Assembly (NCBI RefSeq): GCF_040954835.1
Contig: NC_090698.1
Coordinates: forward strand, 50,788,284-50,852,283
Reading direction: 5' to 3'
Length of the DNA stretch: 64,000 nt
Source: Lepisosteus oculatus
Taxonomy: Eukaryota > Chordata > Actinopteri > Semionotiformes > Lepisosteidae
Part shown: piece by piece, positions 15,601-26,124 of the stretch
How the letters are laid out: every line of letters begins with the position of its first letter
How positions within the stretch are numbered: position 1 is the first letter of the stretch
Program-made: the position numbers and the translations under genes
Notes under the pieces: model-generated
The model's database searches: none
What the model saw: the letters and a program-made list of their open reading frames with translations, nothing else
Told to the model about the DNA's origin: nothing

Positions 15601-18600
15601 TGTGCTAGGTCCCCTTGTAGTATTCTCTGTTCAAGACGAAAAAACATATCTTTTAATTAGCCTGTCAGTGCAGGACATTTCTTGAAGATTCTTGATTTAA
15701 GATTCGTTTCTTTAATATTGTGACAAAAACTGTGCACTATATTCTAAATAGGGCCTTAACATCCATTAACATCCCTTGATATGAATTCTTTGACTATAAA
15801 TCCTAACTTGCTTTTTTAATTGCTTTGATATATTGTTTAGATATTGTAAATGATGTGTCCATATCAACATCTAAATCTTTTTAAACAAGTCTGTTCTAAC
15901 ACCATGTTTCCCGTTACATATTTATAGCTTTTTATACCTTTACTACCTGTACGTTAAATATGCCAAGTGTTTACCCAATATTTAATATTACAGTATATAC
16001 ATATCTTTTAATTTCAGCTTCTACAGTATTTGCTGCAACAATGAAATCCACCTATTTTAGTATTATCTACAAACATGGCTACAAACCAAATCAGATTTTA
16101 GATCATCAATACAAATTAGGAAATGCAGTGTTCCAAGTAAAGATCCCTGTAGTACACCACTAATTACATTACCCAGTCTTGAGCATTCATCAACTATTTG
16201 TACTCTACTTGATATTAACCATTTCTTAGTCAAACACATGCATTTTCCTGAATTCCTACCACATGTAATTAGAGAACTAATCTTATATCAAGAATCTGTA
16301 TCTGTAGTCTTCTTAAAATCAAAATATGCCATATCATGTGCTCTGTGTATATCCATTAGTGTAGCTGCTTGTTCAAAACTTTCAGTGAGTTGGTCAAGCA
16401 AGACCTATGTTGACTATTCCCCTGGATATTAGTTTTATAAGTAATCTTCTACTTTAGGTCTATAGAAACAGTCGTGTGAAAAATACATTTCAATTCTGTA
16501 GTTTTATATATCAGGACATAACAAAACATCATCTGGTCCTCACCAGGTCCTAAAATTAGGTAAATCTAACCTCAGGTGACAAACAACACATAACAGATTC
16601 CACTATGTCATTATTTAACAAAAAATAAGCCAAAATGCAGAAGCCATGTGTAAAAAACTAAGTACACCCCATGATTCAGTAGCTTGTAGAACCACCTTTA
16701 GCAGCAATAACTTAAAGTAATCGTTTTCTGTATGAGTTTATCAGTCTCTCACATCGTTTTGGAGGAATTTTGGGCCACTCTTCTTTACAACATTGCTTCA
16801 GTTCATTGATGTCTGAGGTCATTCGTTTATGCACAGCTCTCTTAAGGTCCTGCCATAGCATCCCAATGGGGTTGAGGTCTGGACTTTGACCTGGCCATTC
16901 CAACACCTTGATTCTTTTCTTTTTCAGCCATTCAGTTGTACTGTAGATTTGCTGGCGTGCTTGGGATCATTGTCCTGTTGCATGACCCAATTCCGGCCAA
17001 GCTTTACCTGTTGGACTGATAGCCTCACATTTGTCTCTAGAATACTTTGGTATAAAGAGGCGTTTATGAAACGGTGGCACTGTGGCTAAGGATCTACACC
17101 TGTGGCTGGAAGGCTGCCAGTTCAAATCCTGTGGCCGGCAGAGGAATCCAACTCTGTTGGGCCCCTGAGCAAGGCCCTTAACCCCAACTGCTCCAGGGGT
17201 GCCATATAAGTGGCTGATCCTGCACTCTGAGCCCAAGCTTCTCTCTCCCCGTTTGTGTGCCTGTGTGTCATGGAGCAAGCTGGAGTATGCAAAAAGACAA
17301 ATTCCTAATCCAAGAAATTGTATATGGCCAATAAAGTGATCTTATCTTACCCCTCCACCACCATGCTTGATGGTTGGTATGAGGTGTTTGTGGTGATATG
17401 CTGTGTTTGGTTTTCGCCTAACATGGCATTGTGCATCATGACCAAACATCTCCACTTTGGTCTCATCTGTCCAAAGGACATTGTTCTAGAAATCTCCTGG
17501 CTACGCTTCCATGAAAGTCATACTTGTTCAGTCTTTAAGAAGGCTGCTAATTACCTTCTTAATTCCCATGGAAGCAGTAAGAGTGTACTTATTTTTTACC
17601 ACATGGTTTCTGCATTTTGGCTTACTTTTTATTGAATAAATATATCATAGTGACATAGTGAAATCTGCTATGTTTTGTCTGTTATCTGAGACTAGATTTG
17701 TCTAATTACAGAAGTTGGTGAGGACCACATGATTGTTATTTATGCCCTGATATGTAAAACCATTGAATTGAAAGAGGGTGTACTTTGTTTTTCACATGAC
17801 TAGTTTCCATACGCATACATGCAATAAAAGTAAGACTTATTGGTCAGTTTTGTTACTCTTGTAGATGGGCACTGCACTGAAAATGTTCTAGGCTGTAGGT
17901 ACAAATGTTTTGCCTGTACTGTGTATGGTACCAAAAGATGGACGATATAGTTTAGTGAAGGGTAATATCAAATGCTTGTGTAAATTAAAAGAATAATTAA
18001 ATATTGATAGAACTCTCTTTGAAATCTGTCTTTTTCTACTGTACATCTACTGTATGTATTTATTTTTAAGTTATTTCCAAGTAATCACATAAGACTTTTT
18101 GATCCATGTTTGCTGTACCAATATATCTTGCACATTATTCTTCATTATTCATTATTCAGTAGATTTATAAACTTTCAATGCCATCTAGTGCCCAGAATTG
18201 TTATGAGCAAGGAAAGGGCTTTATATGACATATTTATCATGAAAGGCCTTTGCAAGACACCCTTTTCCTCAGACTGTTACTATTTTTATATTTCCTGGAT
18301 GTGGCTTTTTAAGGCACTCAGTTCATTTTCATGTCAGAGAACTACAGTAGTGTATGAAGTTCTATATAGTAAACTTTACAGTGTTAAAACAAATGATGAA
18401 AAGTTAGATGAGTTTGACATCTCTGTGCTTGTTCAGTCTACAATCATTTTAAAAACATAAATGATTTGCTTTTCTTTTTGTTTTAATGACCTACACATCG
18501 TGTTTTCAGATGGAAAGCAGAAAATGTTGCAACTACAGAAGTTGCTGACATTTTAAGCAGTGTGGACTTCCTGCAGGAGGTGAATGTATATGGAGTGAGT

Positions 18601-20921
18601 GTGCCAGGTAAAAAATATTCTCCTGGTTTCAATTCCAACCACATAATTCACATTAGAGATAGATGCCATGAATGAAATGATAAATAGACATTAGTGTAAT
18701 ATAAATTGAAATAGGTTCACTATGTAGATGTAAAACTGTGTAGTATAGCCTTAATAAACACAACGTAATTTTAAGTGATTCTCTTCATGCAGTCTTTTGC
18801 ATCACTAAAGTAGCAATAATTGAATAAACCTTATTTATTTTTATAGCTCATTCTTATTTTATATTCAGATAATCAAATACAAGTTAATGGTAAATTACTT
18901 TTAATATTGCCATCTAATAATTTGTCAGACAAAATATAAATGTTGTTACTTTCTCTGTATTTCTCCTAATTTGAAAATCTGATTAACTGATCTTACAGTT
19001 CCACAATAACTCATCATAATAGCATACACATTTTATTTGTCTTGAGAATATTGAATTCAATGTGGGGCACATTCAGATCAAAAGGATGAAACTATTAACT
19101 ATATTAACTATCTTTTTTTATTTTCTCTACTTTATGTAATCAAAAAGTTTGCACAAAAAACAATAGTGATGTTTGTGTCAGGAAGCCTTTTGGAAGGCAT
19201 TTACTGTACTTTTTATTTAATACCTATTATAGACCATTTCTGGGAGATAAAAATAATACACTTAACTGCAGGTCACTAAAATAATGATCCTTTACACATG
19301 GTAAGTCAAAGGATGCCAAAAATGGGCAATCTATTAATTTGCCCAAAGATTTTACTTCAGTCAGAACACTTTGAAGTGTAGCACTTAATGCTAAAGAAAC
19401 AAACATGAACCTATAATGGCTCTGGTATGGACTTTTCATAACTAGGGCTTTTATTTTGTCTCAATTTAGATTCATGTGCTGGGGGTCTTGCAGCATAATG
19501 CTTTCTGACTTAATATCACATAAGACTGAGAAATGAGTGTAATGAATGCTCTCCACCAAAATATCCAATATTGAGCTTTTACATGGTGAGGTCCATACTC
19601 CTTACAACAGAGTTGGCAGACAGAGAAGGTTCACAGGCATGTGTTCACCCTGGCCACATGATGTTTGTCTAACACAGGCAGGAGCTCACTTGTACCTCGC
19701 TACCTAGGAAATCCATCTCATAGCTGCCTAATAATGACATGCTGCAGACTGGTATTGTCAGTCTGGACTGTAAAGTTTGATATTTAAGACAGTGGGAAGT
19801 TCAGAAAACATCCAGAGTTAAGAAGAGTGTATTACCAAAATTCACACAGATAGGGAACACATGAGGGGGAAGAAAAGATCCAATTATAAAGAGTTAACAT
19901 ATACTGTATCTTAAGATGATTACAGCAGTGATAAAAATGGAACTCAAAAACTTAACTAAAATGAGCAAGGTGGGTTGAAAGGCTTCAACTTTAAAAGCCT
20001 GTATGATGTTTTAAAATAAGAGAACTGGTGGTTCCTTCTCTTTTAGGCTATGAAGGAAAGGTGGGGATGGCAGCACTTGTTCTGAAATGTGATCAAAAAC
20101 TTGATGGAAAAGAGCTTTATGCACATTTGATAAAGCACTTGCCTTTGTATTCCTGGCCATGGTTTTTAAGAGTACAGGTAAGACTGTAAAATGCAAAATA
20201 GTCAAAATAGTTTATTTTTTAAATGTTCCAACATTATATGAAATATTTAATTAAAAAATTGCTGTAGAATTTAGCAACTCCTGGAATTGAACTGTGCCTT
20301 GACCTATTCTTCTCTCCCTTTTGCTAGACTTTCTCTCTCCTCTTCCTTTTTTACAAAAGCATGAGGACACTCTTACTCTCTTTCTGCTTGTGTGCATCTC
20401 TCTATCTGACTTCCTCTATTCTCCTGCTCTTTGATGTGTACACCATTCTGTAATGAAAACAGCAATAAACATGGTTTTTAGCCTTGACTGCCTTCTCCAG
20501 TTTTTTCTGCAATCCATCTGCACCCGAGCCCCCGAGACTGGACTGCCACATTTTCTTTTAAAATAAATTTTACTTTTATTTGCTAGTGTTGGAAAGGGCA
20601 GCTTTACAATTTCAAGAAAGAAGTACACAGTATATTCAAAATAATCTTTGATTTTGAGAGATTTTCTTTTTTATATATATATACTTTGATTGTTGTTCTT
20701 CAATTTTCAGTCTAGTGTTGATTTTAATTTATTTTCCCATTCAGATGTCTCTAGATGTGACTGAGACCTTTAAGCAGCAAAAAGGAAAGCTGGTTGCAGA
20801 GGGCTTCAATCCTGCGGTCATCAAGGAGCCTCTGTATGTTCTGGACACATCTGAGAAAACGTACATACCCCTCACTGAACCAGTATATGATGACATTGTG
20901 TCAGGTCAGATAAGACTGTAA
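414..20921 (+). CDS. slc27a6: Long-chain fatty acid transport protein / acyl-CoA synthetase, SLC27A6-like, copy A (exons 2-10, 5'-partial)
   Basis: Members of this family activate long- and very-long-chain fatty acids with ATP and CoA at membranes, which drives their uptake. Nine exons (414-620, 5924-6082, 7374-7498, 9933-10127, 11431-11521, 12524-12722, 18510-18607, 20047-20177, 20745-20921) all have AG/GT borders. They sum to 1382 nt: two leading bases plus 459 codons and TAA. Motifs in order are the AMP-binding P-loop [15 protein letters not shown] across exons 2/3, [10 protein letters not shown] in exon 4, ESYGLTEAS in exon 5, YFNTGDL in exon 7 and the FATP signature [16 protein letters not shown] across exons 7/8. 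Exon 1 (membrane anchor and N-terminus) must lie upstream of base 1. The assignment to A6 rather than A2 rests on exon 4 wording and on FBN2 linkage. The length matches the corresponding part of the human protein. The usual Gly of WKGENV is Ala. The family call is very secure; the paralog call is good. Confidence 0.9.
621..5923 (+). other. Intron 2 of slc27a6 copy A
   Basis: AT-rich intron with one full-length 5S-headed SINE at about 1549-2092. Short open stretches at 4185-4657 show no recognisable protein and no splice context. Nothing else is supported. Confidence 0.85.
1549..2092 (+). mobile_element. 5S-rRNA-derived SINE, near full length
   Basis: The first ~110 bases resemble vertebrate 5S rRNA, with the box A-like GAAGCTAAGCAG and the box C region TGGATGGGAGACCTCCTGG that form a type 1 Pol III promoter. 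A unique body follows (1665-1990), then a conserved tail with a GGTGGTGGTGG run, TGTAAAGCGCTTTGAGTG and TGTCCAGAAAG. Such tails are usually shared with a partner LINE. Relatives in this window lie near 22018, 34037 and 42588. Confidence 0.85.
5924..6082 (+). CDS. slc27a6: slc27a6 copy A exon 3
   Basis: Completes the P-loop ([10 protein letters not shown]) and carries [17 protein letters not shown], the conserved segment after the ATP site. It is 159 nt, with acceptor AAAG and donor GTATGA. Confidence 0.93.
6083..9932 (+). other. Introns 3 and 4 of slc27a6 copy A (exon 4 inside)
   Basis: Except for exon 4 (7374-7498), this stretch is AT-rich intron with TA-dinucleotide runs near 7985-8010. 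A slightly GC-richer block at about 8440-8680 has no recognisable coding sense and could be an unnamed repeat. Confidence 0.7.
7374..7498 (+). CDS. slc27a6: slc27a6 copy A exon 4
   Basis: Encodes [19 protein letters not shown] followed by a [16 protein letters not shown] segment, nearly identical in wording to human SLC27A6. It is 125 nt, ends in CCTAAG and has donor GTAGGA. Confidence 0.95.
9933..10127 (+). CDS. slc27a6: slc27a6 copy A exon 5
   Basis: Starts [20 protein letters not shown] and contains [16 protein letters not shown], the A5-type adenylate-binding motif of acyl-CoA synthetases, then [12 protein letters not shown]. It is 195 nt and phase 0 at both ends. Confidence 0.95.
10128..12523 (+). 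other. Introns 5 and 6 of slc27a6 copy A (exon 6 inside)
   Basis: Except for exon 6, this is intron. The block at 10680-11130 is less AT-rich than its surroundings and looks like an old unidentified repeat. TACTGTA words cluster near 12097-12114. Confidence 0.65.
11431..11521 (+). CDS. slc27a6: slc27a6 copy A exon 6
   Basis: Encodes [19 protein letters not shown] and a basic KVKK end before a split Gly codon. It is 91 nt, exactly the length of exon 6 in copy B. Confidence 0.92.
12524..12722 (+). CDS. slc27a6: slc27a6 copy A exon 7
   Basis: Carries [20 protein letters not shown], then [10 protein letters not shown] with the ribose-binding Asp and [10 protein letters not shown], the start of the FATP signature. 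It is 199 nt, with acceptor TTGTAG and donor GTAATT. Confidence 0.95.
14990..15320 (+). mobile_element. tRNA-type SINE (family 1), sense copy
   Basis: The head resembles the usual 'cagtggcacaggttaatagg...gctgcctcagag' pattern with degraded Pol III boxes. The body has the family words CCCACAGTCCAAAAACATAC, GGGATGGACTGGTGTCCC and CTTGCACCCGTTGCTTGCTG, and the end is GAAGCAGTTTGAATGG. Related antisense copies lie at about 37866, 43715 and 56985. Confidence 0.75.
15780..16440 (-). mobile_element. Decayed LINE reverse-transcriptase fragment (CR1/L2-like), antisense
   Basis: On the minus strand around 16105-16165 it reads as a broken form of the reverse-transcriptase block SGVPQGSVLGPLLF (seen as [17 protein letters not shown]). 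Further upstream (about 16290-16340) lies a YFDFKK stretch matching the LDFSKAFD block. Both are standard in CR1/L2-clade LINEs. It has many stops, so it is a fossil. The outer limits are approximate and the clade is inferred. Confidence 0.6.
16468..17803 (-). mobile_element. Tc1/mariner-type DNA transposon, defective, split by a SINE
   Basis: The ends are long inverted repeats: the left end begins CAGTCGTGTGAAAAA, and the right end reads back as CTAGTCATGTGAAAAAC. Minus-strand transposase pieces are readable: [13 protein letters not shown] from about 17490 down, NWVMQQDND near 16990, and [20 protein letters not shown] at 16906-16840, the usual Tc1 DDE C-terminal region. The N-terminal DNA-binding half is missing and stops and shifts are present, so the copy cannot be active. 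Confidence 0.85.
17069..17348 (+). mobile_element. tRNA-type SINE (family 2) inside the Tc1 element
   Basis: The head has A-box-like GTGGCTAAGGAT and B-box-like GTTCAAATCCT. The body has the words GAGCAAGGCCCTTAACCCC and CATGGAGCAAGCTGGAGTATG, and the tail is ATAAAGTGATCTTATCTTA. It interrupts Tc1 transposase sequence, so it inserted later than the Tc1. A minus-strand tail of the same family lies at 52435-52650. Confidence 0.8.
18510..18607 (+). CDS. slc27a6: slc27a6 copy A exon 8
   Basis: Continues the FATP signature as [15 protein letters not shown] and then [14 protein letters not shown]. It is 98 nt, with acceptor TTTTCAG and donor GTAAAA. The family normally has Gly where the Ala of WKAENV stands. 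Confidence 0.95.
18608..20744 (+). other. Introns 8 and 9 of slc27a6 copy A (exon 9 inside)
   Basis: Apart from exon 9 at 20047-20177, this is ordinary intron sequence with pyrimidine-rich stretches near 20300-20420. No repeat or RNA gene is recognised. Confidence 0.7.
20047..20177 (+). CDS. slc27a6: slc27a6 copy A exon 9
   Basis: Encodes [14 protein letters not shown] and [20 protein letters not shown], the C-terminal lid domain. It is 131 nt, with donor GTAAGA. Confidence 0.94.
20745..20921 (+). CDS. slc27a6: slc27a6 copy A exon 10 with stop codon
   Basis: Begins [20 protein letters not shown], carries [16 protein letters not shown], and stops with TAA at 20919-20921 after GQIRL, which resembles the human GEIKL end. 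The first 'Met' is internal sequence after the splice site, not a start codon. An ATTAAA at 21099-21104 is a possible but unproven poly(A) signal. Confidence 0.94.
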   Translation: MSLDVTETFKQQKGKLVAEGFNPAVIKEPLYVLDTSEKTYIPLTEPVYDDIVSGQIRL

Positions 20922-22017
20922 AAAGAGAGAAATCTAATGGATTTTGGTATGATACAGAGACTTTTTAATTGACATACAAATATTCAGGAGTGTGCATATG
21001 TATTAGAGAAACTTTTTTATTTTAAGGGGCTTTCATACATGCGCAGAAATGGTTTAATGCAAAATCTCAGTATTATATGTTTTGGAAAATTATGCTACAT
21101 TAAACTCATTCAGAATTCAAACCAGCATGAAAATGGGTGGAAATGTGTCAGTGCGAACTTCTACTCAGAATAATTTAGCCAATCCATTTGTTCAGGAAAT
21201 CTTCCTGGAGTTTCAGGAAGAAAGAAAATGCAGTTTTTGCGATTAAAAACCATAACATTACAGTAAGTTTCCAGGTTTAGTAGTATAAATGGAGTGTAAT
21301 ACCAATGTATCAGATGTGCAGTACAATGGAGAAAACAACAGACCAGAGCAATACTACAGAATAGATTGGAGAGGAAGGAGATCTTTTGAGCTATAAAAAC
21401 AAATGTCTTTGTGAAGGTGTGCGAAGGTGTCGGAAGGTGATGGAATGGGGCCGTCTTGATGTTCACTGGTAGCTGCTGTCTCCACTGGGGTGTGTGTAAA
21501 TTGTTGGGAAATACATGAAACTTTTGTCAGTTAAAGGGGGATGAAGAGGGCAAGATTGGCTTTTAGGGAGGAATGAGAGACAGAAAGCAGTAGAGAAGCG
21601 AACTCTGAAGAGAAAAGTAATGACAAATCTGGCTTAAATAACCAGCTTATAATGAGATAGATATACACAGGGTTGAAGAGCTAGCGGACAGTGTGAGACA
21701 GAAGCTGCATAGGTGAGTAAATCAAATAGAGGGTATAAGAGAAGAGAAACAGATCAAATTTGAACGAGCTGCTGTAAATGGGAAGTATTACAGAAACAGG
21801 CAGACCTTCGTGATTGTTCACATTATTGTAATATTCAGCATGATACATGACAATTGGTAACATATCTAAAGTTATATTTTACAATTTTTGTGACAGTGTA
21901 TCCCTTTGCTGATTGATCTGTTATTCATTAAACTGAGACATTGACTAAAAATATCCCATGATAACGTTAGTAAAAGTAGAGACATTAAGTTTTGGTTAAA
22001 TTCCACTTAAGGGTTGC

Positions 22018-22262
22018 TCAAGACCTCGGTTTAATGTCTCATCCAAAAGATGGAGCCCACTACAGTATAGTGTCCCAGCCACTATACTGGGGCATTAGGA
22101 TCCATACAGACTGCATGGTGGGCACCCCCTGATGGTGCCACTAACACCACTTCCAGCAGCAACCATAGCTTCCCAGGAGGTCTCCCATCCAGGTACTGAC
22201 CAGGCTCAACCCTGCTTAGCTGCAGTGGGTAACCAGTTGAGAGCTGCAGGGATGATATGGCT
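22018..22262 (-). mobile_element. 5S-rRNA-derived SINE, 5' portion, antisense
   Basis: Read on the minus strand it has the 5S-like GTACCTGGATGGGAGACCTC, then the same body as the copy at 1549 (CACTATACTG, the GGGGCATTAGGATCC region inverted). The 3' tail is absent, so the copy is truncated. Confidence 0.8.
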
Positions 22263-23759
22263 GCTGCCTAAGAAACATAGTATTATCTGGAAATGTACTC
22301 CACGGTATAGAGGTAGACACAAAATGCCCTATCACCCATCATCTACTGTCTGGTCTTGGGTACAGACAAGGAACTTGCATCAGTAGATAGAAGACTGTGG
22401 TGGTGGATATACTGTATAGTAACTGAACATGAGATTAGAAATGTAAGGGGAAGATAAGCCATTCAGTGCCTTGAAAGATAGAATTTCACAGTCAGAGCAG
22501 AGGTTCAAGAACAGGAATAATATGAATGTTAAGTCAGATCTTAATAAAAATTCTAGCTTGCTGAATTTTTAACATACTGCAGTTTGTGAATCCTAGTCTA
22601 GGCTTTTAAAAACAAAATTAAAATGTAGGGGGAGACAAAGTACAAAGGAACTACAGCAAACTAAGAAAGTAGAAATAGGATGTAACAGGGAAAAATAGTT
22701 TCATTTTAAGGTAGTTAGATTAAATGGTAGCCTAGCCAGTTCAGTTAGGTTTAATGGCAGAAATAGAAAATGTGAGTCATTTCAATGTCAATTCTAGAAA
22801 AATAATTACATATAACAGAAGTGAGAAGTATTTAATGAGAAGGTGAAGACTAATAATAGCAATAACCCTGAACCTTGCACTATCATTTGCTTTCATATGA
22901 CAACAATCTATAGCAGAAATTGGTTATTAGCACGTACTCTATATGTCACTCTACTAATACTTTATCTGTGTATTCTATAGCATTTCTAGTATTTTAGAAA
23001 TGACATTTTTCAATTCCTGATCTCTTATTAGTGTTTTATTTAGGGGCACTGACTTGTTCAGAATATTTTAAAATTCTTGAAATTACATCTGCCAAAAGAC
23101 TGTCATGGAAATTAACATAAATATAAAAAATAGGATTTTGACATTGGCATGCAATTTCATTGTTTTTTTATGCCGTAGAAGCTAATATTTGAATAATTTC
23201 TGAAATCTATCTAGTTTCCTAGTCTTAGTTCATCAGACGTTTTTATTCAGTTGCTCTACATTACCACCTGAATGGTTAACAGGTTGGTTTATCTCTGCTG
23301 TGATATCTGCAGTCCTGGAAAGACTCCATGTTCTGGAAAGACTGGGCTTCACTGTTGAATGGAGGTTTTGTGCAAGACCAGTGATTTCATCATTTATTCA
23401 TGGTATGTCCAATCATAAAAAAATACATATTTTTACATATTTTAAAGATCCACATCAACAATAACCTATATAAAGACGTTTGAAAGAAATAATGATTAAG
23501 GTTTGTTAATTAATGTGCTTTTGAAAAACTGAGCTGTTAAAGCATATAACCAATTTCTTTAAATACCTGCATCTCTGTTAGTTAGATATAAGTGAATGTT
23601 TGCTATTGTTTTGTAATCTTTATTTTGTCTTCAACAGCATTTAGATTACAATTAGTATAACAGCTGTGGCAACAGTCTTTCTATTTTCAAACCTTATGGA
23701 CTTTGATTAGGTAGATTATAACTTAAATTATAAATACAAAAAAAACATTCCACAAAAAG

Positions 23760-23809
23760 AAGATTGATTTCAGTTGAGTGCCTTTCCGAACCACCCTGAA
23801 ATCAATCTT
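23760..23809. repeat. Perfect 14-bp inverted repeat (hairpin)
   Basis: AAGATTGATTTCAG at 23760-23773 is mirrored exactly by CTGAAATCAATCTT at 23796-23809, with a 22-nt spacer. No function is assigned. Confidence 0.7.
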
Positions 23810-24649
23810 TTTGGAAGTAAAATAAAGTAGGGCCCTGTTTAAGGTGGTATACAAGGTGACAATGGAAAGTAAGGATAAAATGCTCATACAGAACTAACTT
23901 CAGTCTGGTATAACTTTTATGTTTCTGATAATTGTGATTTTTGTATTTGTAATATTGATTTTTTCACACATTTTTATGTTTGCAAAAAACATTCATATGA
24001 ACATAATCTTTTGTCCCTTAGAGATAGTTATAGCATTTTATTTTCAGGGTGTAGTTTTCTGTGATTTAGTTTTTGATTAATCTCATTTTATGGCATGTAA
24101 ATTTAGGAATAAAACATTTAGCCAATGTATTCCTTGTGTTTTCAATGATTCTATGTTTTTTTATATATCCACACAATCACATTTGGAGAAATTTCTTCAA
24201 ATTTGAACTTCATTTTGCTGTTTTACTGTATTTGGGATTTTTTGTCAGGTTCTGAATGCAGGTACAAAAATGGAAACTAAATGCAAAAAGGGAATTTCTG
24301 AGCTACAGTATATGAAACCACTTACAAAAAAAACATACAGTAGGAGTTTTTTTAGCACATTTCCAAATAAGCCACAGAACTAGGATTCACTTTATCATTC
24401 ATTTATTGTTTTCAAATGGGAGCGACACTGTCATGGAAATTTTTAAAATATTAATTGATTGATTAATTGATGACTGTGTCATCACCATTATCCCCACACT
24501 CATTATGCTTGGCCCCTGCCACCCATATAAACAAAAAGCAATCATGCACTTAAGTTTGTGTAGATCATCACAAACTAAACTATCCTCCTGCATTAGAGTC
24601 AATGTGTGAAATTCCACAATTGTAACACACGTTGGTGGCATAATGTCTC

Positions 24650-24823
24650 TTATAACCGCAGCTTGCCAGAAATTATATCTTCATACATTTCTTTTGTCAG
24701 GGGTTTGTAGGTTTTGCTGGATCAGTCTAAAACATAAAGTGGGTCAGCAATGGCACTTGGATTGAAACCTTTTACCAGGTGTACTTTCTTGTACTTGAAA
24801 GTTTCAGTGATGTTCATAGTATC
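24650..24823 (-). pseudogene. slc27a6 copy B exon 10 with premature stop
   Basis: After a TTTTAG acceptor it reads DTMNITETFKYKKVHLVKGF and then ADPLYVLD, followed by TGA at 24724-24722. After the stop the frame continues SSKTYKPLTKEMYED to a TAA at 24652-24650. One codon is missing relative to copy A (LVKGFNP against LVAEGFNP). Confidence 0.9.
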
Positions 24824-25040
24824 CTAAAAGCACAATATACAGTAATACATCATTAACAATTCTGAAAACCTTTTCTCTGCAAAAAGAAGGTTTGTGGCTG
24901 TCCTAATGACTAGTATCCTATTAATGAAGAAAAGCATAGAAAATTTTTAAATTGTGCTGTTAAAAGTTATTTCAAATAAGTCACTGGTAATATATTACTG
25001 TCAACATTTTTATGTTGTCATAAAGTGTCATATACAGTAC

Positions 25041-25171
25041 CTGTATTCTCAAGAAGAATGGTCTTGGATAAGCTGGTAAATGATCTCCAAAAGCTTCATA
25101 CAGTCTCTGTCCGTTAAATGCTTTCTGAGGCCTGAGAACCAGTGAAGCCATTCCTATCTTGCCTTCATATC
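25041..25171 (-). pseudogene. slc27a6 copy B exon 9
   Basis: Open in its own frame: GYEGKIGMASLVLR, then LYEAFGDHLPAYPRPFFLRI. It is 131 nt, equal to copy A, with good splice borders. Because exon 8 is shifted, the spliced frame reaches TAG within a few codons of this exon. Confidence 0.9.
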
Positions 25172-25855
25172 CTGAGGATAACAAAGAAGCTCTGATACCA
25201 CAACATTGTTCTAAAGATCCCTGATCCATATTCGAGAACTACCTGTACATGCAGACTTCAATTGACTACAATAGACAGCATTGGTACGTTAATCAATAAA
25301 AGTAGCCCGACCTTCAATTTTAATTAATTTAAGTAATAGATTATTAGCATATATTGCAGATTGGCAGAAAAAAAATGACTTAATTCCTAACAGAATTATT
25401 ACCAGTTTACCAAAAATGCTGAAATCGTTTTCAGAATAAAAAATACCAAAGCTTCCGAGGTGAATAAATTGTGGGTGATTTGCTTAATTTGGTTATCAGT
25501 GGGTAAACATTTTATCTGCAGGGTCTGGATTTCCCACATTTTTATTGAAATGTCAAAAACAAATTATTTTAAAAATAAGCAAATGTTTTCCTCATCTCCT
25601 GCAAGATGAACTAGTAGTGTATATGGAGAAGAAAAATGTCTAAACTGAACAGTGGACTTTGACCATACTGCTCTTAATATTTTTCTGACTATGCAAATAT
25701 TGTCAATTACATACTAGGCAATATGAATTTATTGCAGAGTGTAAAAGGAGCCATTATTTCTGCACAGGTTTGCCATAAAACACCTGTATTACAACATTTT
25801 CAGCCATTGAGCACTCTGAGAAGGATCATAGTGTTAATGTGTTACTGGAACAAGT

Positions 25856-25972
25856 AATAGGTTTATTCCATGCTGAAAAAAGAAGAAAGAAAACACAAAG
25901 TTTTGTCTGTGTGGCCTTCTTTGCTGAAACGTTGTTTTCTTTCTTCTCTTTTCAGCATGGAATAAACCTATT
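25856..25972. repeat. 39-bp inverted repeat made of Penelope-like tail sequence
   Basis: The left arm at 25856-25894 and right arm at 25934-25972 are reverse complements with one mismatch, separated by 39 nt. Each arm is the TTTCAGCATGGAATAAACC word found at the 3' end of the Penelope-like fragments at 26573-27085 and 47200-47545. The right side also keeps the CTGAAACGTTG word of that family. Confidence 0.85.
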
Positions 25973-26124
25973 AAATTAAATTAAATTAAATTTTATAGTA
26001 TTGACACCTTAATTCTTGCCGAATAATTAAAATTGAATATAGTCAAAACTGAAGAATAATGTAAGGACACTAAGTATTCAGTCTTGTAAGTATCGTTCCA
26101 ATGAACTGCTGGACTATTGCTTAC

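Larger units (their letters stand above)
12723..18509 (+). other. Intron 7 of slc27a6 copy A
   Basis: Largest intron of the copy. It has collected a tRNA-type SINE (about 14990-15320), a decayed antisense LINE reverse-transcriptase segment (about 15780-16440), and a Tc1 element with a second SINE inside it (about 16468-17803). The rest shows nothing supportable. Confidence 0.8.
20922..24649. other. Intergenic DNA between the tail-to-tail slc27a6 copies
   Basis: Contains the 3' flank of copy A, an antisense 5S-type SINE head (22018-22262) and a small perfect hairpin at 23760-23809. No further exon of either copy and no unrelated gene is seen. Confidence 0.75.
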
